The notes under the pieces were generated by a model. That model was not told where the DNA came from, made no database searches, and was given only the letters and a program-made list of their open reading frames with translations. Shown here in pieces: positions 27,648 through 36,758 of a stretch of DNA of 64,000 bases; the first letter of the stretch is position 1, and every line of letters begins with the position of its first letter. The DNA comes from Hyphomicrobiales bacterium. Its GTDB lineage: Bacteria > Pseudomonadota > Alphaproteobacteria > Rhizobiales > Rhizobiaceae. The stretch covers positions 248,001 to 312,000 of the forward strand of contig UBZT01000010.1 of NCBI GenBank assembly GCA_900470155.1, read 5' to 3'. The position numbers and the translations under genes were made by a program.

Positions 27648-28628
27648 ATGACCTCAGTCGCTTCAACCTCCGGGCCTCATGTCGTTGTGCTCGCATACGA
27701 CGGCCTCTGCACTTTCGAATTCGGCGTTGCATATGAGGTTTTTGGTCTGCCCCGTCCCGAGGTGGGGGCAGGCTGGTATCGTTACATCACCGCCGCCGCA
27801 GAGCCCGGGCCACTGCGCGCCGCCGGCGGTCTCACCGTCTCGGTGGATGGCGGCCTGGAACGGCTGGTCCAAGCCGACCTGATCGTGGTTCCCGGCTGGC
27901 GCGACATCGACGCTGCGGTGCCAGAGCCGCTGCTTCATGCCCTCAGGATTGCCCATGCAAGGGGCGCACGGATCATGTCGCTCTGTTCCGGAATTGCCGT
28001 CCTCGCCGCCGCCGGCTTTCTCGACGGGCGCCAGGCCACTACGCACTGGCGCTATATCGCGGCCGTCTCCGCTCGCTATCCGGACATCGATCTCAACCCT
28101 GACGTGCTTTATATCGACGGGGGCCAGGTTCTGACGGCTGCCGGAAGTGCTGCCGGCATTGACCTCTGCCTGCATGTCGTGCGCCGCGATTTCGGCGCCG
28201 AGGCTGCCAACAGCGTCGCCCGTCGTTTGGTGGTGCCGCCGCATCGCGAGGGTGGGCAGGCACAGTTTATCGAGCGGCCGATACTGGACGATCGTGAAGG
28301 CGCGAGGCTTTCACCCCTGATCGACTGGCTGCGCAGCCGGCTCGACGAAACTATTCCGCTGAAGCTGATGGCGGATCGGGCCGGCATGAGCGAACGCACT
28401 TTCCAGCGCCGGTTTAAGGACCTGACCGGCAAGTCACCGGGTGACTGGCTTCTACTGGAGCGATTGCGCCACGCCTGCGAATTGCTACAGCAACCCGGAT
28501 CCGCGCCACTGGACGATATCGCCCGAATATCCGGCTTCAACACGCTTGCCACGATGCGGCATCATTTTCGCTGCCGGCTTTCCACAAGCCCGGCCGCCTA
28601 TCGGGCACGCTTTCGCCTCGACGCCTGA
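27648..28628 (+). CDS. ftrA: transcriptional regulator FtrA (GlxA/AraC family)
   Basis: A 326-residue regulator with an N-terminal DJ-1/PfpI-like domain (about 8-190) and a C-terminal AraC-type double HTH (about 220-325). Family landmarks are VVLAYDGLCTFEFGVAYEVF, PGWRDIDAAVPE, MSLCSGIAVLAAAGFLDGR with the pseudo-active Cys, ATTHWRY, GSAAGIDLCLHVVRRDFG, and the DNA-binding part MSERTFQRRFKDLTG with ISGFNTLATMRHHFR. The FtrA group is usually adjacent to a rhodanese gene, as here. The inducer is not known. The ATG at 27648 follows a long AT-rich leader; no strong ribosome site is seen. Confidence 0.93.
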   Translation: MTSVASTSGPHVVVLAYDGLCTFEFGVAYEVFGLPRPEVGAGWYRYITAAAEPGPLRAAGGLTVSVDGGLERLVQADLIVVPGWRDIDAAVPEPLLHALRIAHARGARIMSLCSGIAVLAAAGFLDGRQATTHWRYIAAVSARYPDIDLNPDVLYIDGGQVLTAAGSAAGIDLCLHVVRRDFGAEAANSVARRLVVPPHREGGQAQFIERPILDDREGARLSPLIDWLRSRLDETIPLKLMADRAGMSERTFQRRFKDLTGKSPGDWLLLERLRHACELLQQPGSAPLDDIARISGFNTLATMRHHFRCRLSTSPAAYRARFRLDA

Positions 28629-28765
28629 CATGCGAAATCGTTGTCGGCCAGACGCATTGGTCTCAGATTGAACGCGATGCAGAGCGCTGCGGTCCCAGAT
28701 GATTCCGGGCCTTGGCACCACCTGGCGCCCGGGCGACCGATTTGACCGCTTGCGGTATCCAAGAT

Positions 28766-28800
28766 GAAAAAGACCCCGGCGCACGGGGCACCGGGGTCTT
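28766..28800 (-). terminator. intrinsic terminator of bfr
   Basis: AAGACCCCGG (28770-28779) and CCGGGGTCTT (28791-28800) form a 10-bp stem with an 11-nt loop. Read on the - strand it is followed by a T-run, so it ends the bfr transcript 22 bp after the stop codon. Confidence 0.88.
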
Positions 28801-28822
28801 GAATAGGCAAGCAATCGACGGA

Positions 28823-29308
28823 TTATTCGGCGTTGTCAGCCGAGTCGGCGTTGAGCTGGCCGTATTTTTCCTCGCCCAGCTTCGTGAGCAACTCGATCTG
28901 CGTCTCGAGGAAGTCGATATGGCCTTCCTCGTCGATCAGAAGCTCTTCGAACAGCTTCATTGTGACGTAATCACCAGCCTGGTGACAGACATCGCGCGAT
29001 GCCTTGTAGGCGGTGCGGGCATCATACTCGCCGGCAAGATCGGCTTCGAGGACTTCCCTGACATTCTGGCCGATGCGCAACGCGCCGACCTGCTGCAGGT
29101 TTGGATGACCTTCCAGGAAGATGATGCGGGCAACCAGCTTGTCCGCATGCTGCATTTCTTCGATCGACTCGGCCCGCTCCTTCTTGGCGAGCTTGGTATA
29201 GCCCCAGTCCTCAAGCAGGCGGTAGTGCAGCCAGTACTGATTGACCGCGCCAAGCTCGAGGAAAAGTGCCTCGTTGAGCCGTTCAATGACCTTCGGATCA
29301 CCCTTCAT
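28823..29308 (-). CDS. bfr: bacterioferritin
   Basis: A 161-residue haem-containing ferritin storing iron as a 24-mer. Ferroxidase ligands are all in place: E18, E51, H54, E94, E127 and H130; the haem ligand is M52 in EEMQHADKL. The length and the [15 protein letters not shown] start match the family. The gene ends at a strong terminator and is preceded by a perfect Irr-type box 71 bp upstream of the ATG, so it should be repressed when iron is low. A Bfd-like ferredoxin, the electron donor for iron release, is encoded 1.1 kb away on the same strand. Confidence 0.98.
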   Translation of the reverse strand: MKGDPKVIERLNEALFLELGAVNQYWLHYRLLEDWGYTKLAKKERAESIEEMQHADKLVARIIFLEGHPNLQQVGALRIGQNVREVLEADLAGEYDARTAYKASRDVCHQAGDYVTMKLFEELLIDEEGHIDFLETQIELLTKLGEEKYGQLNADSADNAE

Positions 29309-29378
29309 GAAATTCGTCCTCTACGTGAATGGAATGGCGGAACTCTACGCCCTGCTTGAAATTCTGTCGAGCAGTTTT

Positions 29379-29393
29379 TTAGAAGTATTCTAA
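29379..29393. promoter_or_regulatory. Irr box (iron control element) upstream of bfr
   Basis: TTAGAAGTATTCTAA is a perfect 6-3-6 palindrome matching the ICE/Irr-box consensus of Rhizobiales (TTAGAA-N3-TTCTAA). Irr, stable when haem and iron are low, represses iron-storage genes through such sites, so bfr should be turned off in iron starvation. Confidence 0.85.
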
Positions 29394-29559
29394 TATGGTT
29401 GCATTGCATTCGTGGCGAAAACCCGCTGCGAAACCTGGCTGTCGCCCCAACCGCTTTACATGCGGCCACACAGTCTTGAAACAGGGGATCAGACGCCGCA
29501 GTTGAACATCGGCCTCCGTGGGTCAACGTTGGCCTCTGCGCCATGCAAGCCCTGACATC

Positions 29560-29760
29560 GACCAACCGCCAGCTTTGGGCAAGGGCGCGGAGCCCGAGCG
29601 TCCACAGGCTTACTCCATCATACCTGCATCCAAGCAAAGACAGCAGCATGATTGCGGTACCGTGAGCTGCCATGAGAAGTGCCATGAGGAACCGCGTCAC
29701 ATCGGAGGCTTTTAAAAAGCCCGCCTTTACGTTCTCCTGCACCTGCGCCTTCACACACAC
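29560..29760 (-). pseudogene. probable TetR-family regulator remnant (C-terminal part)
   Basis: In one - strand frame, residues VKAQVQENVKAGFLKASD and RFLMALLMAAHGTAIMLL look like the ligand-binding C-terminal helices of TetR regulators (AG-x-x-x-x-D, then A-x-HG). No matching HTH is found upstream in the same frame, and open frames in the other two - strand phases overlap here, consistent with frameshifts. The resemblance is modest; this could be chance. Confidence 0.3.
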
Positions 29761-30411
29761 GAGGTAAGGCGCGCTCCGAATCCCTTCGCAATGGTTTCGC
29801 CCACGGTCGGTTTGTCGCGGCCGGACTTTCGTCGGCGGTGCCGTATCTCGTGCTCTCGAAGAGGGTTCCAGAACATCCTGCTCCGCGCTTTTGCCCATGC
29901 ATGCAGAATGTCTCTGGCAGGAGATCCCTCCACCTTTGAGGTGTCATTCCTTCGGCTTGGTGTCGATCCGCGGAGCTTGAGGAAAAGCGGTTGATCAATG
30001 TCAATCTCGCGCCTCCTCAGGGACCGGCGCTCACCCGTAGCCTCCTGCTTGCTCCCTGCCATTCTTGAGTGCAACCAAACACAACTCAGCCAGGCAAGCC
30101 CCGTTGTCGGACGCGCGCTCAAGGACGGGGTTTATGTCGCGCGGCAGCATCGCCGCGGAACCAGATCACTGTCGGGCATGCGAAACCAAGTGAGTTACCC
30201 GGGGATTCAAAGCCACCTTCAACTCAAGCTGGGTAGGTAGTTCGGCCTGCAAGCAAGCGAACCAATCCGTCAAACAATGATTGCCGGTGGAAGGAACGCA
30301 CGCCCAGCACTCTGAAATAGCGCCGATACTTACGCGAGCCCGACATGTCAGAAAGGGGGAGAAGACTTATAGGCACATGCCCAATCGAGGCATCCCATGA
30401 AAGGTCAGCTA

Positions 30412-30732
30412 TCAGCCAGCGCGACGGGCCGCCACTGAGGCCAAGCGACGTTCCTGGATCGCGGCACGTTGCTCTTCATGGAAACGCTTCAGGCGGTCCA
30501 TGAAATCGACAACCTCGGCCGTCTCGGTCTCGCGGGCAGCGTGATAGTCTTCGGTCGTGCGGATAATCAGCTCGACCACATTCGGGAAGCAACCACAGCA
30601 ACGACCGCGCTTGCCCATGGCATGATAGACCTTGGCGGGAACGATCAACTGCCAACAATCTTCATCAAGCAACTCAGTGATGACTGACTTGATGTCCTTG
30701 TCGGTGATGTAATTGCAGCTGCAGACCAGCAT
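30412..30732 (-). CDS. bfd: (2Fe-2S) protein, bacterioferritin-associated ferredoxin-like
   Basis: A 106-residue protein with the BFD-type fer2 domain at the N-terminus: C4-S-C6 in LVCSCNYIT, and CCGC about 40 residues later in KRGRCCGCFPN, the C-x-C and C-x2-C pairs that hold the cluster. The C-terminal half is a charged helical tail (FMDRLKRFHEEQRAAIQERR) longer than in E. coli Bfd. Bfd reduces bacterioferritin to release iron; a role with the nearby bfr is expected. The ATG at 30732 begins at the conserved MLVCSCN; TTG/GTG codons just upstream are possible. Confidence 0.85.
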   Translation of the reverse strand: MLVCSCNYITDKDIKSVITELLDEDCWQLIVPAKVYHAMGKRGRCCGCFPNVVELIIRTTEDYHAARETETAEVVDFMDRLKRFHEEQRAAIQERRLASVAARRAG

Positions 30733-30828
30733 GAAGCGCACCGTCAAACATGACTCTTACTGTCGCCTTTCTGCTGAACCGGATGCGCTTTGTCAAGAAA
30801 AATCCGATGCACCGCGACATCCGGTCGC

Positions 30829-33800
30829 TCAGTGAAAATTGCGGCCTTTCGGCATGACGCTTGCAATCGCAGCGCCGTCCGCCTTGCGTCCATCTGCCGG
30901 CTTTCGTTGCACCGCGAGCGACGCGCGGCTACTACCCATCGCGACCCCTTGCTTGCCCTGGCGATGATCGATACCCGGCCGTCGAACCTCATCGGCGCGG
31001 GCAAGCGTGGTAAAATCCTTCAGATCGCGTTGCAGGATACCGAGCCGGACCGTTGCATCAACCAGATGATCGGCGACCACATGAATAACCCCATCCGCCT
31101 TTTGCAGCTTGCCGCGCAGACAGACGAAGCGCGCGCCCATGACGATTGCCCGATACCGTTCGAACACCTTCGGCCAGACAATGATATTGGCGACACCTGT
31201 CTCATCTTCGATGGTCATGAAGATAACGCCTTTGGCCGAACCTGGCCGCTGCCGCACCAGCACCAATCCGGCAATGAGGATCTTGTCGCCACTGCGCAGG
31301 GTCTCCAGATCGACGGCACGACGGAGCCCCGCTCGTGTCATGTCCGCCCGCAGGAAGGACACCGGATGGGCCTTGAGCGAGAAGGTGAGCGAGCGATAGT
31401 CGCTCAGCACCTCTTCGCCCGGCAGCATGCGCGGCAAAGCCATCTCGGCCTCCATGTGAATGCCCTCCTGCGGCACTGTTGCAAATAACGGCAACGTTTC
31501 CACCGCCTGTTCGCCATCCAGCGCCTGAGCTGCCCAAAGTGCATCGCGCCGCGCAAGGCCAAGCGACGAGAAACAATCCGCATCCGCCAGCTTTTCGATC
31601 ACCGAACGCGTGAGGCGCGTGCGCAGCCAGAGATCGCGGACCGAATCGTAGCCTGATCCGCGTCGCGCCACGAGCAGATCCATATCCGTCTTCGAGACGC
31701 CCTTGACCTGCCGCAAACCCAGCCGCACCGCCTTTTCCGTCAGGATGACGCCCGCCATCGATCGATGGCGCGGCGAAATCCGCGCGGTTTCGAACTCGGC
31801 CTCTTCCAGCCCGGTGTCCCAATCGGAATGATTGATGTCGACGGGTCGCATCTCGACGCCATGCTCGCGCGCGTCACGGATCAACTGCGCCGGCGCATAG
31901 AACCCCATCGGCTGAGAGTTGAGCAGGGCGGCACAGAACACGTCTGGATAAAAGGCCTTGAGCCAGCAGGAAATATAGACCAGTAGCGCGAATGAAGCGG
32001 CATGGCTTTCCGGAAAGCCGTACTCACCGAAACCCTCGATCTGACTGAAACAGCGCTCGGCAAACGTCCGCTCGTAACCGCGTCCAACCATGCCCTCGAC
32101 GAAGCGTATCTTGAAATCGCTGACTTGGCCGGTCCGGCGGAATGTTGCCATCGCTCGCCGCAATCGGTCGGCTTCGGCTGGCTTGAAACCGGCCGCAGTG
32201 ATCGCGATTTGCATCGCCTGCTCCTGAAAAAGCGGCACGCCAAGTGTACGGGCCAGCACCGGCACGAGCTCCGCCTTCGGATAGGTCGGTTGCCGGCCGT
32301 ATTTTCGAAACTCCTGCCGGCTTTTCAGATAGGGATGCACCATATTGCCCTGGATCGGTCCGGGCCGGACGATCGCCACCTCGATCACCAGATCGTAGAA
32401 AACACGCGGCTGCAGCCGCGGCAGCATGCTCATCTGCGCCCGGCTTTCGATCTGGAAGACGCCCAGTGTATCGGCCCGGCAGATCATGTCATACACCGCC
32501 GGCTGCTCATCATTGAAGATCGAGGCAAGCGTTTCCGTGCGCCGGTAGTGTTGCTCCAACAGCTTCAATGCCTTGGAAAGACAGGTCAGCATGCCGAGCG
32601 CCAACACGTCAATCTTCAGGATCTTCAGCGTATCGAGATCGTCCTTGTCCCATTCGATCATATAACGGCCGTCGGCCGTATTCATGACCGGAACCACCTC
32701 GTCGAGCCGGTCGCGGGTGATCACGAAGCCACCGACATGCTGGGACAGGTGGCGCGGGAAGCCCTGAATGCGGTCGGCATAATGCATCACGCGCCGCGTC
32801 GTCGGATCGCCAAGATCGAGCCCGGCCGCCTTGGCCTGTTCCTCGGTGAAATTTTTTGTCCACCAGCCCCAGATCGAACCGGCCAGTGCCGATTGCACAT
32901 CATCCGAAAGGCCGAAGACCTTGGCGACTTCGCGACCGGCCGAACGAGCCCGGTAGCTGATTACCGCTGCCGTCAGTGCTGCATGTTCACGTCCGTAAGC
33001 CTTGTAGATGAACTGGATGACCTCCTCGCGCCGGCTGTGCTCGAAATCGACGTCGATATCCGGCGGCTCGTCGCGCTCCGTCGAGATGAAACGGTCGAAC
33101 AGTAGGGTCGTCTTTTCCGGATTTACCTCCGTGATCCCGAGGCAGTAGCAGACCGCGGAATTGGCCGCCGATCCGCGCCCCTGGCACAGGATTCTTTCGC
33201 TTCGGGCATGATTGATGATCCGGTGGACGGTCAGAAAATAGGGTTCGTAGCGTTTATCGCCGATCAGTTTCAGTTCGTATTCAAGCAGGTCCTGAACTTT
33301 TGCGGGGACATCCCTGTCGGGAAAACGCCTTGCTGCACCTTCATAGGTCAATCGCCGCAGCACATCAGCCGGGGCTTCCCCATCGATGCTCTCATCGGGA
33401 TATTGATGGCTGAGCTCATCGAGTGAAAAGTGAAGCCGGCTAAAAAACCTCTGTGTTGCCTCAATTGCCTTGGGCTGGAGTCTGAGCAGACGGGCCATCT
33501 CCAGAGGCGTCTTCAGGTGCCGCTCGGCATTCATCGCAAGGCGAAATCCCGCCTCGGCGACCGTAACATGCTCACGAATGGCCGTGACAATATCGGCAAG
33601 CGGCTGGTGTTCGGCGAGCGCGTAGAATGGGTCATTGCTGGCAATCAGCGGCAGGCCCAGAGACTGCCCGATAGCGGCCAGCTCGGCAAAGCTCTGCCGG
33701 TCGCGTCCATTGTGACGGGGCACCAACACCAGATAGAGACGATCGGCGAGATGCGGCAAAAGACGCTTGAGGCAAGCACGAAAACCGTCAACCTGCGCGT

Positions 33801-34197
33801 GGTCGGTCAGGTCCGGTGGCATGGCGGCAAACAGCAGATTCTCCGACCAGTCCAGAAGATCGGCCTCGTGAAGCCTGCAACTGCCTTTTTCGGATCGCAG
33901 GTTTCCAACGCTGAGCAGACGACAGAGTTGGCCCCAGCCACGCCGGTTCATCGGATAGGCCAACAGATCCGGCGTCTCGTCGGCAAACACCAGCCGAGCC
34001 CCGGGACGAAAGGCATAGCCATGCGCCTTGGCCACGGCATGCATGCGTACAACGCCCGCGACCGTATTCCGATCGGCAAGCCCCAGACCTGAAATGCCGA
34101 GCGCTTTCGCTGCCAAGACCATGTCTTCCGGATGCGCGGCACCCTCGAGAAAGGAAAAATTGCTCCGCGCGCCAATCTCGAAATAGACCTGTTCCAT
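30829..34197 (-). CDS. dnaE2: error-prone DNA polymerase DnaE2/ImuC
   Basis: A 1122-residue C-family polymerase that carries out SOS-induced translesion synthesis with ImuA and ImuB. The N-terminal PHP domain starts [23 protein letters not shown]; the palm has [19 protein letters not shown] with the catalytic Asp residues, and [20 protein letters not shown] is conserved. The OB-fold near the C-terminus reads [21 protein letters not shown]. It lacks the beta-clamp and exonuclease-binding tail of replicative DnaE, as usual. Its ATG overlaps the imuB stop by one base (TGATG), so the three genes form one operon under LexA. Confidence 0.96.
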   Translation of the reverse strand: MEQVYFEIGARSNFSFLEGAAHPEDMVLAAKALGISGLGLADRNTVAGVVRMHAVAKAHGYAFRPGARLVFADETPDLLAYPMNRRGWGQLCRLLSVGNLRSEKGSCRLHEADLLDWSENLLFAAMPPDLTDHAQVDGFRACLKRLLPHLADRLYLVLVPRHNGRDRQSFAELAAIGQSLGLPLIASNDPFYALAEHQPLADIVTAIREHVTVAEAGFRLAMNAERHLKTPLEMARLLRLQPKAIEATQRFFSRLHFSLDELSHQYPDESIDGEAPADVLRRLTYEGAARRFPDRDVPAKVQDLLEYELKLIGDKRYEPYFLTVHRIINHARSERILCQGRGSAANSAVCYCLGITEVNPEKTTLLFDRFISTERDEPPDIDVDFEHSRREEVIQFIYKAYGREHAALTAAVISYRARSAGREVAKVFGLSDDVQSALAGSIWGWWTKNFTEEQAKAAGLDLGDPTTRRVMHYADRIQGFPRHLSQHVGGFVITRDRLDEVVPVMNTADGRYMIEWDKDDLDTLKILKIDVLALGMLTCLSKALKLLEQHYRRTETLASIFNDEQPAVYDMICRADTLGVFQIESRAQMSMLPRLQPRVFYDLVIEVAIVRPGPIQGNMVHPYLKSRQEFRKYGRQPTYPKAELVPVLARTLGVPLFQEQAMQIAITAAGFKPAEADRLRRAMATFRRTGQVSDFKIRFVEGMVGRGYERTFAERCFSQIEGFGEYGFPESHAASFALLVYISCWLKAFYPDVFCAALLNSQPMGFYAPAQLIRDAREHGVEMRPVDINHSDWDTGLEEAEFETARISPRHRSMAGVILTEKAVRLGLRQVKGVSKTDMDLLVARRGSGYDSVRDLWLRTRLTRSVIEKLADADCFSSLGLARRDALWAAQALDGEQAVETLPLFATVPQEGIHMEAEMALPRMLPGEEVLSDYRSLTFSLKAHPVSFLRADMTRAGLRRAVDLETLRSGDKILIAGLVLVRQRPGSAKGVIFMTIEDETGVANIIVWPKVFERYRAIVMGARFVCLRGKLQKADGVIHVVADHLVDATVRLGILQRDLKDFTTLARADEVRRPGIDHRQGKQGVAMGSSRASLAVQRKPADGRKADGAAIASVMPKGRNFH

Positions 34198-35792
34198 CAG
34201 GCAAACACCCCCTGCATGTACCAGCTCGGAATGTCGGAACCGCGCTCGTAGAGCCCTTCGCGAAACAGCCAGAAACGGTGGCCGGCGCTGTCTTCGATAC
34301 GGAAATAATCGCGTGGCTTATGCTTGTTGTCGTCGACCCACCATTCCGCTGCCAGCCGTTCCGGCCCCTCCGCACGCGCCACCCGGTGCCGTGTCCGACG
34401 CCAGCGAAAGCTCGCCGGCGGACCATCCGGCACCTCGGCTGTCACTTCCACCGGTTCCGGCCGGGTAAACAGCCGGATCGGCCGCTCGCCCCGGAGCGGC
34501 GAGGCATGGGGTAGTCGGCCTGGCGACAGGCCATCGCCCAACGGAGCCAATGTCGCGGCCCGATCCGGCCAATGGCTGGCCAGCGCCACCGGTACACTCA
34601 GACAGCGAGGCCCCTGCGGGGCGCAAACCTGGTCGATAAAACGACCGAAACGTCCTTCCGCTTCCGCCTCCTGATCGAACTGCGGCTGACTGGGCGACAG
34701 GCTCTCGCTGCGCAACACATTGAGCCTGACCAGCTCGAAACCGAAGCCGGCATCCAGATCATCGCGCAGCACCTGCAGCCTTTCCGAAAACAACGAGCGG
34801 ATCCGAACCGCATCGTTCAGGGGCCCCGATGTGCCGACCTCGATGCGGAACACCCGTCCATCCACGCGAAAAAGCAGAAGTTCAAACAGCCGACCGCCTT
34901 CGCCCCGGGCTTGAAGACCAGCCTTCAAGCCACAGGCAAGTCGACCGGCAAGATCGAGAATCTGTGCCTCCATGCTGATCGGCTCCGCCAGGCGTCGCTC
35001 GACCGAAAGCATGGCGAGTGGCCGGCGCGGCGATATCGGTTCGCCTTCACGGCCCAGCGCCCGGTCCAGACGCAACAGCGGCTCAGGTCCGAACCGCCGC
35101 ATGATCGGCCCCCGTGGCGCCGTCATCAACTCTCCGATCTGCTTGAGACCGACCTTGGCGAGCGTCAGACAGGTTTCGGCTGCAAGCCGCAATGCCTTCA
35201 TCGGCAAGGGGGAAAGCACTGCCGGCATCTCGTCAGCCGCAATGATCTGCGTCCGGGAAAAACGAGCAGCAGCCCAGGCAAGGCCTGGCGTGGGCGCAAC
35301 CGATCCGCGTACATCAAGGCCGAAATCGGTCAGGCGCGAGAGAAGGTCGTCCAGCAGCATCGCCTCGCCGCCGAAAAGATGCGCGCAGCCGGTGATGTCG
35401 AGCACCAGCCCGTTCTCGCCATCGATGGCCACCAGAGGCGTGTAACGATCGCACCAATCCGCCAGGGCATCGAGGAAATGTCTGTCGGCCTGCGCATCGG
35501 CATCGATCACATCGAGTGACGGACAAATCGCACGTGCTTCGGCCAGCCCCTGGCCGACACGCAGACCAATCGCCTCGGCCGCCTCGTCGAGCGCCGTCAA
35601 GCGCATGGCATTGGAGATCCGCTCGACACAAACGATCGGCGCAGGGTCAGGACGCCCGGTCGAGCGCCACGACAATCCCCATCGACGGCGTGCGATCCGA
35701 TCGGTTGCCAGTCTCGGAAAGAAGATCGCCAGGATACGCCGGTCCAGGGGATGCGACGGATCCGGCAGAGAGAGGGTAAAGGCGGCGCTCAT
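34197..35792 (-). CDS. imuB: ImuB, Y-family polymerase-like mutagenesis protein
   Basis: A 531-residue protein related to DinB polymerases but lacking the usual catalytic acidic triad (the first motif reads [13 protein letters not shown] in place of the DMD type). It connects DnaE2 to the beta clamp and to ImuA during SOS mutagenesis. The Y-family core (about 19-250) includes [16 protein letters not shown] and [20 protein letters not shown]; the C-terminal part is the little-finger and an extended tail. The chosen ATG at 35792 lies 146 bp inside the imuA coding region in another frame, an unusually long overlap; the first conserved residues lie shortly after it, so at most a few codons could be trimmed. 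Confidence 0.92.
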   Translation of the reverse strand: MSAAFTLSLPDPSHPLDRRILAIFFPRLATDRIARRRWGLSWRSTGRPDPAPIVCVERISNAMRLTALDEAAEAIGLRVGQGLAEARAICPSLDVIDADAQADRHFLDALADWCDRYTPLVAIDGENGLVLDITGCAHLFGGEAMLLDDLLSRLTDFGLDVRGSVAPTPGLAWAAARFSRTQIIAADEMPAVLSPLPMKALRLAAETCLTLAKVGLKQIGELMTAPRGPIMRRFGPEPLLRLDRALGREGEPISPRRPLAMLSVERRLAEPISMEAQILDLAGRLACGLKAGLQARGEGGRLFELLLFRVDGRVFRIEVGTSGPLNDAVRIRSLFSERLQVLRDDLDAGFGFELVRLNVLRSESLSPSQPQFDQEAEAEGRFGRFIDQVCAPQGPRCLSVPVALASHWPDRAATLAPLGDGLSPGRLPHASPLRGERPIRLFTRPEPVEVTAEVPDGPPASFRWRRTRHRVARAEGPERLAAEWWVDDNKHKPRDYFRIEDSAGHRFWLFREGLYERGSDIPSWYMQGVFA

Positions 35793-36576
35793 GGATGTTC
35801 CACTCCAGAATGAACTGAGACAGCCCCGGCGATCGGGACTTCTCGACAAGGACACGAAAAACGGGATGGCCAATGCTGCCGCCAAGCAGGCTGCCGTCCG
35901 AGAGTTTGCGCGCCACCGCTGGCGCCGGTTCGACAAGCAGGCGCAGAGGAGCGCTGGAAGCCTCCTCCTCTCCGGCCTGACGAAGGAGAAAAAGGGCGCC
36001 GCCTGTATCGCGTGAGCGCAGACTGAGGCGGCGGCTTTCGGTCAGCCCGAATTTCTTGGGGTTGCCATGCACTTCGAGAAGCACGGCGGAAAAGGCACGT
36101 GAGGTCAGCGCCGCATCGGCAAGCCAGAGCGCATCCTCGATGCGCCGCGGCATGGCATGCACCAACTCGTCAGGCTCAAGACCAAAATCGACAAGGCCGG
36201 GTGCATAGACCATGCCCGCCTCGCGCCCGCCAAAGGCATCGGCAATCAGAAGAGAACGACGTGGCGCGCCATTGCGGCCCTTGAGCAACCGGGCAAGAGC
36301 GAGCACAAACCCGCTGGCCGATCCCGCATCCTGCATGCGCTGGCTGCGGATCTCGACCATCACGCCCGCACGCACGATCTCGGCCATCAGCTTGGCGAAC
36401 TCGACATTTTCAGAGTCTGCCGCAACAGGCTCCATCGGCCGGTCGGACGGTGTTGACAGATAGGCATGGTCGGGTTCGGCCGCCATGCGGGCGGCATGGC
36501 TCGCCTTTCCCTCGATCAGGGCGACGGCCTGTCTGAGGGCAAAAAGCTGCTCCTGCGCCTGAGGGCCTGCGCCCAT
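35647..36576 (-). CDS. imuA: ImuA, SOS mutagenesis RecA-like protein
   Basis: The first gene of the imuA-imuB-dnaE2 cassette, 309 residues. It shows the ImuA-type opening (QAQEQLFALRQAVALIEG), then a RecA-like fold without a full Walker A, with LIADAFGGREAGMVYAPGLVDFGLEP and AVLLEVHGNPKKFGLTESRRLSLRSRDTG (quoted in part). Its 3' end runs 146 bp into imuB in a different frame. AGGAGAG lies 8 bases before the ATG at 36576, and a perfect LexA box lies 21 bp upstream of the start, so the operon should be induced by DNA damage. Confidence 0.93.
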   Translation of the reverse strand: MGAGPQAQEQLFALRQAVALIEGKASHAARMAAEPDHAYLSTPSDRPMEPVAADSENVEFAKLMAEIVRAGVMVEIRSQRMQDAGSASGFVLALARLLKGRNGAPRRSLLIADAFGGREAGMVYAPGLVDFGLEPDELVHAMPRRIEDALWLADAALTSRAFSAVLLEVHGNPKKFGLTESRRLSLRSRDTGGALFLLRQAGEEEASSAPLRLLVEPAPAVARKLSDGSLLGGSIGHPVFRVLVEKSRSPGLSQFILEWNIHERRLYPLSAGSVASPGPAYPGDLLSETGNRSDRTPSMGIVVALDRAS

Positions 36577-36596
36577 GACGGTCTCTCCTGCATAAT

Positions 36597-36611
36597 GTTC
36601 ACTTTATGTTC
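36597..36611. promoter_or_regulatory. LexA box of imuA-imuB-dnaE2
   Basis: GTTC-ACTTTAT-GTTC (GAAC-N7-GAAC on the operon strand) is an exact match to the direct-repeat LexA box of Rhizobiales. It lies 21 bp upstream of the imuA ATG, overlapping the expected promoter. Confidence 0.9.
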
Positions 36612-36758
36612 TATAAATTCCAGAGCTCCGCCCAAGAGTCAACCGGATTCATTCGAATACCTTTGGCGTAGCTCTTTCGTCTGGGTTTCCACCGACCCGT
36701 CGGCTTCCTACACTTGCCAATAAGACAAGAGGCATGCATGGGCATCGGGAGGATCGAC

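Larger units (their letters stand above)
29309..30411. other. 1.1-kb gap between bfr and the Bfd-like gene
   Basis: The part next to bfr holds its promoter and the Irr box. A probable TetR-family remnant lies at about 29560-29760 on the - strand (listed separately). The rest, 29760-30411, has short overlapping open frames without recognisable products and no clear repeat or RNA gene. Confidence 0.4.
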
